A DNA stretch of 64,000 nucleotides from Subtercola boreus (lineage in GTDB: Bacteria > Actinomycetota > Actinomycetes > Actinomycetales > Microbacteriaceae). The notes under the pieces are model-generated. The model did no database searches and was not told the DNA's origin. It saw nothing but the letters and a program-made list of their open reading frames with translations. Where the stretch lies: assembly GCF_006716115.1 (NCBI RefSeq), contig NZ_VFOO01000001.1:2480001-2544000 (forward strand), given 5' to 3'. Below, piece by piece: positions 56,617-64,000 of the stretch (its first letter is position 1; each line of letters opens with the position of its first letter). The position numbers and the translations under genes are program-made.

Positions 56617-57597
56617 TCAGCCCTTCGTCGCTCCCGCCAGCAGGCCGCGCACGAAGAAGCGCTGCAGGGCGAAGAACACGATGAGCGGAACCAGGATGGA
56701 AATGAACGCCCCGGCTGTGAGCAGCTCCCACGACTGCCCGAACGAACCCGAAAGGTCCTGCAGCGCCTTGGTGATCGGCAGGTTGCCTCCCGAGGTGAAG
56801 ATGGTCGCCACCAGCAGGTCGTTCCACACCCAGAGGAACTGGAAGATCGCGAACGAGGCGATGGCCGGCATGGCCAGCGGCACGATCATCCGGAAGAAGA
56901 CCTGGCCGTGGCCGGCACCGTCGACGCGGGCGGCTTCGATGACCTCAGACGGAATCTCCGAGATGAAGTTGTGCAGGAGGAAGATCGCGAGGGGCAGGGC
57001 GAAGATCGCGTGCGCGATCCACACCTTCGCGAAGCTGTCGGGCACACCGTTCAGGTTGAGGCCCGGCAGCACGTAGAAACCGCCGATCTTCACTCCGTCG
57101 GAGAACAGCGTCAACAGGGGCACGAGTGCCATCTGGATAGGGACGATCTGCAGCGCGAAAACGCCGATGAAGATCGCGTTCTTGAACTTGAAGTCGATCC
57201 ACGCGAACGCGTAGGCCGCCAGACTCGCCACGATGATCGGGATGATCGTGGCCGGCAGGGTGATCACCAGCGAGTTCAGGAACGCCTGCCCGAGAGACAG
57301 GGCGTTGCCCGCACCGATCGCCGCCGCATAGTTGTCGAGAGTGAACGCCGGGTTGGTGAAGATCGTCCACCAGCCGGAGGTCTTGATGTCGGCGCCCGGG
57401 CGGAACGAGGAGATGAACAGGCCGAGGGTCGGGATGGTCCAGACGATCGCGATGATGAGCGCTGCAGTCGTCGCGCCCCGCGACGTCATCCGCTTCTTCG
57501 CCCGGCGGCTGGTCGTCTCGATGACGGCTTCGCCGCGGGCCAGCTGGCGACTGGTCGACTTGTCGAACGGAATATCAATCGGAGCTACGGCGCTCAT
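56617..57597 (-). CDS. Sugar ABC transporter permease, MalG type
   Basis: The 326-residue protein has six transmembrane helices and the EAA loop EVIEAARVDGAGHGQVFFRM, where it contacts the ATPase. It belongs to the MalG/UgpE/ThuG group of carbohydrate importers. It pairs with the MalF-type permease (4-bp ATGA overlap) and the solute-binding protein upstream. No ATPase gene is in the operon, so a shared MsmK-like ATPase elsewhere would be needed. Confidence 0.93.
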   Translation of the reverse strand: MSAVAPIDIPFDKSTSRQLARGEAVIETTSRRAKKRMTSRGATTAALIIAIVWTIPTLGLFISSFRPGADIKTSGWWTIFTNPAFTLDNYAAAIGAGNALSLGQAFLNSLVITLPATIIPIIVASLAAYAFAWIDFKFKNAIFIGVFALQIVPIQMALVPLLTLFSDGVKIGGFYVLPGLNLNGVPDSFAKVWIAHAIFALPLAIFLLHNFISEIPSEVIEAARVDGAGHGQVFFRMIVPLAMPAIASFAIFQFLWVWNDLLVATIFTSGGNLPITKALQDLSGSFGQSWELLTAGAFISILVPLIVFFALQRFFVRGLLAGATKG

Positions 57598-58736
57598 CGG
57601 ATCTCCCTCTGGTTCTTGATCTGGCGTGCATTGAACACGATGATCGGCAGTACGAGCAGGAACAGCACGACGGCGAGAGCCGAGCTGTAGCCGTCGCGGC
57701 TGCCGAGCTGGAACTGGCGCACCATCTCGAAGCCGAGCACGGTGGTGTCATTGCGGCCACCGGTCATGGCGCTCACGATGTCGTAGACCTTGAGCGATGC
57801 GATCGAGATCGTGGTCAGCACGACGATGAGCGATGAGCGGATGCCCGGGACCGTCACGTTGATGAAGGCCTGCCAGGCGTTGGTGCCGTCGATCGATGCA
57901 GCCTCGTTCTGTTCCTGCGGAACACCCTTGATCGCAGCGGAGAGAACGACCATCGCGAATCCGGTCTGGGTCCAGATGAGCACGACGACGAGGAACAGCG
58001 TGTTCCACGGCTGGGCGCCCAGCCAGTCGACGGGCTGGCCTCCGAACCAGATGACGATCTGGTTGAGCAGACCGATCTGCGAGTCGCCCTGGCGCACGTC
58101 GTAGAAGAAACGGAAGATGATCGACGCGCCGACGAACGAGATCGCCATCGGCATGAACACGAGCACCTTGAAGAACTTCTCGCCGCGGCTCTTGTCGATG
58201 AAGTAGGCGTAGGCGAGACCGAAGATCGTCGAGGCGATCGGCGCGATCAGCACCCAGACGATCGTGTTCAGGAAGGCCGTGAGCCCGTCTGCGCTGGAGA
58301 ACAGCCAGGCGAAGTTGTTCAAGCCGACGAATGAGGTTCCATCGTTGCTCATGAAGGCAGCGCCAGCCGTCTTGATCGTCGGATACACGAGCCCGATGAT
58401 CAGCAGGATGAACGCGGGAGCCATGAACGCGATGAGCTGGAAGAGGTAGCCCGCGCCCTGGCGCGATCGGTAGTCGATCAGGAAGAAGACCCCGCCGAGA
58501 ACGGCGGCGACTGCCGCGATCCAGATTGCCGAGTTGTAGATGCCGAAGAAGACGAGCGCACCGAACGGCACGAGCACGCAGACGGCGAGACGGATGATCG
58601 TATAGCGGAGGCCACGTCGCGGCGCTATCTCGACCAGGAAGAGCACGATCGCGATGACCGCGAGGAAGGCGAGGATGATGATGGGGATCTGGGCGAGAGG
58701 CGGCAGCCCTGCCAGCCACCGGAAGAAACCGGACAT
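57594..58736 (-). CDS. Sugar ABC transporter permease, MalF type
   Basis: The 380-residue protein has eight or nine predicted helices; the extra N-terminal helices (1-105, including GFFRWLAGLPPLAQIPIIIL) are longer than in a minimal MalF. The EAA loop is EQNEAASIDGTNAWQAFINV. With MalG-type protein it forms the membrane channel of an oligosaccharide or monosaccharide importer. The ATG overlap with the downstream gene indicates coupling. It is separated from the solute-binding gene by a hairpin. Confidence 0.92.
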   Translation of the reverse strand: MSGFFRWLAGLPPLAQIPIIILAFLAVIAIVLFLVEIAPRRGLRYTIIRLAVCVLVPFGALVFFGIYNSAIWIAAVAAVLGGVFFLIDYRSRQGAGYLFQLIAFMAPAFILLIIGLVYPTIKTAGAAFMSNDGTSFVGLNNFAWLFSSADGLTAFLNTIVWVLIAPIASTIFGLAYAYFIDKSRGEKFFKVLVFMPMAISFVGASIIFRFFYDVRQGDSQIGLLNQIVIWFGGQPVDWLGAQPWNTLFLVVVLIWTQTGFAMVVLSAAIKGVPQEQNEAASIDGTNAWQAFINVTVPGIRSSLIVVLTTISIASLKVYDIVSAMTGGRNDTTVLGFEMVRQFQLGSRDGYSSALAVVLFLLVLPIIVFNARQIKNQREIR

Positions 58737-58772
58737 GCGAACCCTTTCAGGAATGGGGACGGATCGAGGGGG

Positions 58773-58818
58773 AGCAAGAGGGCCACGCCGACGGTGTTGT
58801 CGACGTGACCCTCTTGCT
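58773..58818 (-). terminator. Hairpin between solute-binding and permease genes
   Basis: AGCAAGAGGG...CGAC pairs with GTCG...CCCTCTTGCT over a 20-bp stem with two mismatches. A hairpin at this place commonly protects or partly terminates the abundant solute-binding protein mRNA, lowering permease expression. There is no strong T run. Confidence 0.7.
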
Positions 58819-58831
58819 GAACCGGGGTGAC

Positions 58832-60190
58832 CTAGGAGGTGTATCCGGCCTGGATCTCAGTCAGCACGTCATCCGTGCTCTTACCGTCGATCCAGTCGAC
58901 CATGCCCTTCCAGAAGCTGTCCGATCCGACGGCCTTCGGCATGAGGTCGGAGGCGTCGAAGCGGAACGTGGTGGCCGGGTCCTGGAGGATCTGGATCGAG
59001 GCCTTCAGGATGTCGCTCGAAGCGTTGGCCGGGTCGAGACCCTTGTTGGCGCTGATCACACCGCCGAGCTTGACACGGCTGTTCGCCCAGTCGGAGCTCG
59101 CGAGGTACTCCTGCACCTTCTGGGTGTCTGCGTCGTTCGAGAACGCGCCGACCATCTCGCCACCACCGGTGACCGCTTCGCCCTTGGAGGCGTCGACGGG
59201 CGGGGTGAGGAAGGCCCAGACGTCACCGTCGGGAGCGACCGTCGCGGTGTTGCCCGCGGCGTTCTTCACGCCGGTGATGAAGCCGTCGAAGAACGAGGCC
59301 TGGTGGGTCATCGCGCAGGTGCCGTTCGCCACGGGAGTGGCGACGTCACCGAATGCGGTGGAGTTGATCGACTTGACGTCGCCGTAGCCGGCGTTCACGA
59401 GGGTCGGGTCGAGGAGGATCTTGCCGACCTCGTCGAACGCGCTCTTGATGGCCGGGTCGGTGAACTTGGTGTCGCCCTTGACCCAGCTGTCGTAGACGTC
59501 GGTGCCGCCCTGGCGGAGCACGAGGTCTTCGATCCAGTCGGTGCCCGGCCAGCCGGAGGCGTCGCCCGAGTTGAAGCCAGCGCAGAACGAGGGCTGCCCG
59601 GTCTTCTGCTGGATGGTCTTGGCGAGGGCGACGAGGTCGTCGTAGGTCTTCGGAACCGTGACACCCCACTCGGCGAACTTCGCCGGCGAGTACCAGATGT
59701 AGCCCTTCACGCTGGCCATCAGCGGAGCTGCGTACTGCGTGCCGTCGACAGCGCCGTAGTTGGCCCAGTCCTCGGACCAGTTCTTCTTGATGATCGCCGT
59801 CAGCGAGTCGGTCGCCTTCTGCACCTTGCCCGACTTGATGGTGTCGTCGAGCAGGCCGGGCTGCGGGAAGATGGCCAGGTCGGGCAGGTCGTTGCCCTGT
59901 ACCTTGATGCCGATGTTCTTCTCGAAGTCCTTGTCACCGGTGTAGTTGATGGTGATGTTGTTGGCCTTCTCCCAGTCGGCCCACGAGGCCTGGAGCTTGG
60001 TGGCCTCGTCGCCGACGATGGTGCCGGTGATGTTCACGACGCCGTCGGCGGTGCCGACGACAGCTGCTGTCGACGCTCCACCGGCATTCGGGTCGTTGGG
60101 GTCGCTCGACGAGCAACCCGTGAGCGCCAGTCCGGTGACGGCCAGGACGGCGAGCGGGATGGTGACCCGACGGTTCAGGGCAAGCCTCAT
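58832..60190 (-). CDS. Sugar-binding lipoprotein (extracellular solute-binding protein family 1)
   Basis: The 452-residue lipoprotein has a signal peptide ending in the lipobox LALTGCSSS (lipidated Cys at about 25). The mature domain has the family 1 binding fold with tryptophan-rich sugar contacts (WYSPAKFAEWGV, SGWPGTDWIEDL). It resembles alpha-glucoside/trehalose binding proteins (AglE/ThuE type), but the sugar cannot be fixed. It heads the operon and is preceded by a LacI-type operator. Confidence 0.92.
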   Translation of the reverse strand: MRLALNRRVTIPLAVLAVTGLALTGCSSSDPNDPNAGGASTAAVVGTADGVVNITGTIVGDEATKLQASWADWEKANNITINYTGDKDFEKNIGIKVQGNDLPDLAIFPQPGLLDDTIKSGKVQKATDSLTAIIKKNWSEDWANYGAVDGTQYAAPLMASVKGYIWYSPAKFAEWGVTVPKTYDDLVALAKTIQQKTGQPSFCAGFNSGDASGWPGTDWIEDLVLRQGGTDVYDSWVKGDTKFTDPAIKSAFDEVGKILLDPTLVNAGYGDVKSINSTAFGDVATPVANGTCAMTHQASFFDGFITGVKNAAGNTATVAPDGDVWAFLTPPVDASKGEAVTGGGEMVGAFSNDADTQKVQEYLASSDWANSRVKLGGVISANKGLDPANASSDILKASIQILQDPATTFRFDASDLMPKAVGSDSFWKGMVDWIDGKSTDDVLTEIQAGYTS

Positions 60191-60244
60191 TTTTTCTCCT
60201 CATTGAGTGCTGTGACGGCACGTACTGTTCTCGCGACGAGACAT

Positions 60245-60258
60245 AGCAAGCGCTTCCA
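60245..60258. promoter_or_regulatory. LacI-family operator
   Basis: TGGAAGCGCTTGCT (as read on the minus strand) matches the TGNAANCGNTTNCA consensus of LacI-type repressors. It lies 55 bp upstream of the solute-binding gene. The regulator gene is outside the window. Confidence 0.7.
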
Positions 60259-60378
60259 GTGACAAACACTAGGCGGCGCAATCGCTCGAGGCAAGCTGGT
60301 GGAGAGGATTCTTCACCGCAGTTGCACAATCGTTATGAGAACTCTGCCACAAAAATGAGAGCGCGACCATCCGCATGA

Positions 60379-60416
60379 ACAAAGGGCACCCCGGCCGAAG
60401 CCGGAATGCCCTTTGT
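60379..60416 (-). terminator. Terminator of rplL
   Basis: ACAAAGGGCA...CCGGC pairs with GCCGG...TGCCCTTTGT around a four-base CGAA (TTCG on the transcript) loop, just downstream of the rplL stop. It has a strong stem and probably ends the rplJ-rplL transcript. Confidence 0.8.
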
Positions 60417-60434
60417 GTAAAGCCTGAACGAGAG

Positions 60435-60818
60435 TTACTTGAGGGTAACCGTCGCCCCGGCAGCCTTCAGCTGCTCCACTGCCTTGTCGGCAGCTTCCTT
60501 GTTGACGCCTTCGAGAACCGGCTTCGGTGCACCGTCGACGAGAGCCTTCGCCTCACCGAGGCCGAGGCTGGTGATCGAACGCACCTCCTTGATGACCTGG
60601 ATCTTCTTCTCGCCGGCCGACTCGAGGATGACGTCGAACGACGTCTTCTCCTCGACCTCTTCGGCGGGGGCGGCGGGGCCAGCGGCACCGGCAGCGGCGA
60701 CGGGGGCCGCAGCGGTGACCTCGAAGACCTCTTCGAACTTCTTCACGAACTCGCTGAGCTCAATGAGCGTGAGCTCCTTGAAGGCGTCGATGAGCTCGTC
60801 GTTTGACAGCTTTGCCAT
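60435..60818 (-). CDS. rplL: 50S ribosomal protein L7/L12
   Basis: The 127-residue stalk protein has the N-terminal dimerisation helix ([20 protein letters not shown]), an Ala/Pro/Gly-rich hinge (about 38-52) and the conserved C-terminal domain ([39 protein letters not shown]) that recruits GTPase factors to the ribosome. It lies 3 bp after the rplJ stop. Confidence 0.98.
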   Translation of the reverse strand: MAKLSNDELIDAFKELTLIELSEFVKKFEEVFEVTAAAPVAAAGAAGPAAPAEEVEEKTSFDVILESAGEKKIQVIKEVRSITSLGLGEAKALVDGAPKPVLEGVNKEAADKAVEQLKAAGATVTLK

Positions 60819-60821
60819 TGT

Positions 60822-61340
60822 TTACTCTCCTTGTGTAGATACTTTTTCGCGCAGTGCCTCGACCGTGCGAACGGCCTTCGACATCGGCGCGGTGAACAGG
60901 TAGGCGGCACCGAACAGCGAAGCCTTGGCGGCACCGGCGAACTTCGCCAGCAGCACCTCCCGGCTTTCGAGGTCGGCGAGCTTGTTGACCTCTTCGGCGG
61001 TCAGCGGGTTACCGTCGAAGTAACCGCCCTTCACCGTCAGAAGAGGGTTTGCCTTGGCAAAGTCGCGCAGAGCCTTTGCGACGCTCACGGGGTCACCGTG
61101 AACGAAAGCGAGTGCGGAAGGACCAACCAGCTCGTCGTCAAACGAACTGATACCGGCCTTGTTGGCCGCAATCTTGGTCAGCGTGTTCTTTACCACGGCG
61201 TAGGTGGCGTGCTCACTGATGGAACGACGCAGGCTTGTCAGCTGCGCAACAGTGAGACCGCGGTACTCAGTAAGCAGTACGGCCGTCGAGCTCTCAAACA
61301 GGTCTGAGAGTTCGGCAACCGTGGCTTCTTTGTTCGCCAT
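60822..61340 (-). CDS. rplJ: 50S ribosomal protein L10
   Basis: The 172-residue protein that anchors L7/L12 dimers to the ribosome. It starts [20 protein letters not shown] and carries the RNA-binding [19 protein letters not shown] and [13 protein letters not shown] segments. ATG at 61340 is the family start; the open frame beyond runs through the leader. Expression is probably controlled by the leader upstream. Confidence 0.97.
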   Translation of the reverse strand: MANKEATVAELSDLFESSTAVLLTEYRGLTVAQLTSLRRSISEHATYAVVKNTLTKIAANKAGISSFDDELVGPSALAFVHGDPVSVAKALRDFAKANPLLTVKGGYFDGNPLTAEEVNKLADLESREVLLAKFAGAAKASLFGAAYLFTAPMSKAVRTVEALREKVSTQGE

Positions 61341-61560
61341 GGCGCTCCTTGTGGATACTAATACTGCAAAAATTTGCTGGCAGCCCCGGAAAAACCCACA
61401 AAAAAAGCTCCGGCACAGGAGTGCGGAGCTGGAAACCCGGGACGAATCACGGGTTGAACTTCGAACACCTGCGCGGGCTTCGCGTGAGCGAAACTTCGAT
61501 CGATGCATTCCCACGAGTGGGCGCACACCGATGACCAGCGGTCTTTGGCTTCGACAACAG
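61341..61560 (-). promoter_or_regulatory. Ribosomal protein L10 leader with internal terminator hairpin
   Basis: A non-coding 220-nt leader precedes rplJ. Near its 3' half, AGCTCCG...CGGAGCT (61406-61430) forms a hairpin followed by seven T on the minus strand (61400-61406), a complete intrinsic terminator. L10-L12 complexes are known to bind such leaders; a terminator here means excess protein could stop transcription. Further stems upstream (CCCGGG...CCCGTGATTCGTCCCGGG-like and GCCCACTCGTGGGAATGC) are probably the binding structure. Confidence 0.7.
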
Positions 61561-61562
61561 TA

Positions 61563-62279
61563 TCACAGGCGGGTCGGCTTGCCGAACACCGTGTCCACGC
61601 CAGGCGAGAAGAGCACCGAGTCCGGCGGCCGGTTCGCGACGCCCGGCAGGCCCGCGCGAGTGAGGAGGGTGTCGGAGAAGTCGAGAAGTTCAGCCTCCTG
61701 GAGCGCCCACGGCTGATGCCGGTTCGGCATGTACAGGGTCTGGCCGAGGTGACGCGAGAACAGCGCCCACCGGGCGGTGAGGAAGTCGGCCAGGGCATCC
61801 GGATGCTCGATCCTCGCCCCGGGGCGCACCGACACCGCCGAATCCACCTCACCCCTGGGCGTGGTGTGCCGCCTCGACGTGTAGACGAGTGTGCCAGCCG
61901 TCTTCCGCACGCGCATGTGCGACCAGACGTAGGGGATGCCGAAGGCCACCCGGGCACCCAGGACGGCTGCCAGACGCTCGGCTTCGAGCGAGAGGAACAC
62001 GACACCCGGACGCCCCTCGGCGTCTTTCGCGTACAGCCGCACGTTCGTCTCGTGGAAGGTTCCGACGTAGGGCGCCGCCGGGGACGGCCCGAACCGCGTG
62101 TTGCGAAGGGTGAAGGGTACGAGGCCCACCCAGGAACTGCCGTCGAACTCGTCGGGCACGACGCCCGGCGGCATCAGTGACGCCGCGTCGGCGGTCGAGA
62201 TGCGCCAGTGCAGGAACGTGACGTTCCGCCACTGCTGGCTGAGGATGGGCTTTGGGATCTGGTGCGGAGAAAAACTCAC
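61563..62279 (-). CDS. DUF2071 family protein (YqjF-like)
   Basis: The 238-residue protein has the DUF2071 pattern: WRNVTFLHWRIS near the start, GSSWVGLVPFTLRNTRFG, HETNVRLYAKD, GVVFLSLEAERLAAV and YVWSHMRVRKT. GTG at 62279 is preceded by GGGGGA and gives the family N terminus. The function of DUF2071 is unknown; the fold resembles acetoacetate decarboxylase-like barrels. It is separated from the DUF1684 gene by 53 bp. Confidence 0.85.
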   Translation of the reverse strand: MSFSPHQIPKPILSQQWRNVTFLHWRISTADAASLMPPGVVPDEFDGSSWVGLVPFTLRNTRFGPSPAAPYVGTFHETNVRLYAKDAEGRPGVVFLSLEAERLAAVLGARVAFGIPYVWSHMRVRKTAGTLVYTSRRHTTPRGEVDSAVSVRPGARIEHPDALADFLTARWALFSRHLGQTLYMPNRHQPWALQEAELLDFSDTLLTRAGLPGVANRPPDSVLFSPGVDTVFGKPTRL

Positions 62280-62332
62280 TCCCCCATCGTCGCACCTCTG
62301 GCTGGGCGTCGGGCGCGCTGGCACGTCCGACC

Positions 62333-63187
62333 TCAGTGCAGGAGGCCGCCCGAAGCGTTCAGAACGTTCTTCTCCCCCGCCTCGACCGGCACCGTGAAAC
62401 GGTTCTCCAGCGGCGGCATCGGGCAGTTGAAGTGGTACGAGAACGCGCAGGGCGGAAGGTACGCGCGGTTGAAGTCGAGCGTCACTGTGCCCGGTCCGCT
62501 GCCGTCGGGGCGAGCATCCGGAACCAGCTTCATGAAGCGCCCCACGCCGTAGGTCGTGTCGCCGCTGGTCGCGTCGCTGTAGACCAGCAGCAGATTCCCG
62601 TTGTCTTCGAACGCTGTGAGCGAGAAGTCGACACCGTCTTTTGTGAAAGTGATCTCGGCTGGAACCACTCGTTCGCGAGTCACGCCGTGGTCCTTCAGAT
62701 GCTCGACGCCGATGGCCCGGCCACCCTCGATCGGCGTGAAGGCCGCTTCGATCACCCAGTCGGGGTCGAAAGCGAAGGCGTCGATGCTGCCGAAGTCACG
62801 GTTGCCCTCCGACTCGGCATCCCACACCCGGAGGGCGTAGGTGCCCTCCTCGCTCGCGATCACGAAGCCCGTCACCGTGTCGCTGAAACGCACATCGGAT
62901 GCCCGTTCCGAATCCTGGCCCCGCACGACGACGCTCCCGTCGACGAGTGAGCCGTCGACCAGGATGCCGTCCGCCGCCGTCGCCTCGAGCCGGAGCCCGG
63001 ACTCACCGGCGGGCAGCGGGAACCAGAGGCCGGGAACGCCGAACGCCCGCTGACCCTCGGCGGGGTCACCGAGGATCCACTCAGTGTTCACGAGCGCGAG
63101 ATTGCCCTGCGGGCCGGTGACGAACCGGCGCCGGGCCTCCCGGTACGTCTCGAGTCGGGCGGCGGCATCCTGGATCACATCGGTCAT
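62333..63187 (-). CDS. DUF1684 domain protein
   Basis: The 284-residue protein matches DUF1684: DFNRAYLPPCAFSYHFNCPM near the C terminus is the most conserved motif, with FGVPGLWFPLPAG-like sequence in the N-terminal half. Its molecular function is unknown. It lies between the DUF2071 gene and the truncated sensor kinase, all on the minus strand, and may be cotranscribed with the DUF2071 gene. Confidence 0.85.
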   Translation of the reverse strand: MTDVIQDAAARLETYREARRRFVTGPQGNLALVNTEWILGDPAEGQRAFGVPGLWFPLPAGESGLRLEATAADGILVDGSLVDGSVVVRGQDSERASDVRFSDTVTGFVIASEEGTYALRVWDAESEGNRDFGSIDAFAFDPDWVIEAAFTPIEGGRAIGVEHLKDHGVTRERVVPAEITFTKDGVDFSLTAFEDNGNLLLVYSDATSGDTTYGVGRFMKLVPDARPDGSGPGTVTLDFNRAYLPPCAFSYHFNCPMPPLENRFTVPVEAGEKNVLNASGGLLH

Positions 63188-63215
63188 GGACTGCTCAACC
63201 GAGCCGCGCGCGCAT

Positions 63216-64000
63216 TTATGCCGGGGTGCCGGCGGATGCCGGCGGCAGGTCCGGAAGCGCGGCCTGCCCGGGCGGCGGCAGAGCCGACCCTGCCTGCCCG
63301 GTCGGCACTCCGGCCACCGGCAGCAGAATGCGGAACGCCGTGCGGCCGGGCGCGCTCTCGACCGTCACCGAGCCGCCGTGCGCCTCCGCCACCGCGTAGA
63401 CGATGGCCAGGCCGAGGCCGGTGCTGCCCGCGTGCCGCGAGCGCGACACGTCGCCCCGCACGAAACGCTCGAACAGGGTCGGCATCAGCGACGGGTCGAT
63501 CCCGGGCCCGTCATCAGTCACGCTGATGACCGCGAACGCACGGCCGTCGACCGTGATCGACTCGAGCCCCGCTGTCACATGGGTGCCCGGCGGGGTGTGC
63601 ACCCTCGCGTTCGCCAGCAGGTTCGCCGTGATCTGGTAGATCCGGGGGCCGTCGCCGACGATCTCGAGCGGCTCCTCCGGAAGGTCTAGGATCCAGTCGT
63701 GGTCCCGTCCGGCCACGTGCGCGTCGCTCACCGCGTCGACGAGGGTGAGCGTCAGGTCGACGGTCTCATGCGCAATGTCGGGGCGGGAGTCGAGGCGCGC
63801 CAGCAGCAGCAGGTCTTCGACGAGGCTCGTCATGCGCTTCGCCTCGGACTCGATGCGGCCGAGCGAGTGCGTCACGTCGTCGGGAAGGTCATGGCTTCCG
63901 CGGCGGGTCAGCTCGGCGTAGCCCCTGATCGACGCCAGCGGTGTGCGGAGTTCGTGGCTGGCATCGGCGACGAACTGCCGCACTTTGTCCTCGCTCTGCT
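63216..64000 (-). CDS. Sensor histidine kinase, C-terminal part (runs off the window)
   Basis: Only the C-terminal 260 or so residues lie in the window. The H box is FVADASHELRTPLASIRGYAEL (phospho-accepting His), the ATPase domain has N box QITANLLANARVHTP, G1 SVTDDGPGIDPS, F box LFERFVRGD and G2 GSTGLGLAIVYAVAEAHGG. This is an OmpR/EnvZ-type kinase. The C-terminal end is Pro/Ala-rich. The sensor region and partner regulator are beyond position 64000. Confidence 0.93.
   Translation of the reverse strand, partial: QSEDKVRQFVADASHELRTPLASIRGYAELTRRGSHDLPDDVTHSLGRIESEAKRMTSLVEDLLLLARLDSRPDIAHETVDLTLTLVDAVSDAHVAGRDHDWILDLPEEPLEIVGDGPRIYQITANLLANARVHTPPGTHVTAGLESITVDGRAFAVISVTDDGPGIDPSLMPTLFERFVRGDVSRSRHAGSTGLGLAIVYAVAEAHGGSVTVESAPGRTAFRILLPVAGVPTGQAGSALPPPGQAALPDLPPASAGTPA

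Noticed and set aside
54722-57076. 784-codon open frame on the + strand
   Set aside because: Antisense to the ABC exporter and permease; rich in Arg/Asp/His as expected from complement codons.

Overview
The window is GC-rich, with gene ends packed closely. It looks like the chromosome of an actinobacterium, most likely Microbacteriaceae. The evidence is GTG/TTG starts, a class Ib ribonucleotide reductase (nrdHIEF), LAXTG-type sorting signals, a dnaX-recR pair near a small SRP RNA and tRNA-Ser, a lysC-asd pair, and a CBS/cystathionine gamma-synthase transsulfuration pair. The family assignment is inference; no 16S rRNA lies in the window.

1-15.6 kb is a Wzx/Wzy-type exopolysaccharide (EPS) locus. 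It holds a NarL-type sensor kinase, a PAP2 phosphatase, a low-molecular-weight tyrosine phosphatase (Wzb-like) coupled to a glycosyltransferase, a bacterial tyrosine kinase (Wzc-like), a hexapeptide acyltransferase, two more glycosyltransferases, two membrane O-acyltransferases, a flippase, a polymerase, and a Tat-exported glycoside hydrolase. Four of its intergenic regions carry CCCC-N4-GGGG palindromes, one as an array of four sites at 15-16 bp spacing. This may be a locus-specific operator and is the most interesting signal here.

15.9-30.9 kb is mostly housekeeping: asd and lysC, a cupin, a secreted beta-propeller protein whose sorting signal looks frameshifted, an AtzH-amidase fusion, recR-dnaX, a GNAT acetyltransferase, ackA-pta, SRP RNA, an NAD(P)-binding protein and tRNA-Ser(GGA).

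31.0-35.8 kb contains a tandem duplication of about 1.6 kb. It produced two LAETG-anchored surface proteins and left broken pieces of three neighbours. A saccharopine dehydrogenase-like gene follows.

35.8-43.6 kb is a xylose locus (ROK repressor diverging from xylAB across a perfect palindrome), a secreted Ig-like repeat protein, a sulfurtransferase and a glycerate kinase.

43.9-47.9 kb is nrdHIEF, with NrdR-like boxes and two perfect DnaA boxes upstream. 48-54.6 kb holds an MFS transporter, a cyclase-family protein, a ROK sugar kinase, a small acidic protein and the transsulfuration pair. 54.6-60.3 kb holds a lipid/drug-type ABC exporter and a sugar ABC importer without its ATPase. 60.4-61.6 kb is rplJ-rplL with an L10 leader containing a terminator hairpin. 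The window ends with DUF2071 and DUF1684 proteins and a truncated sensor kinase.
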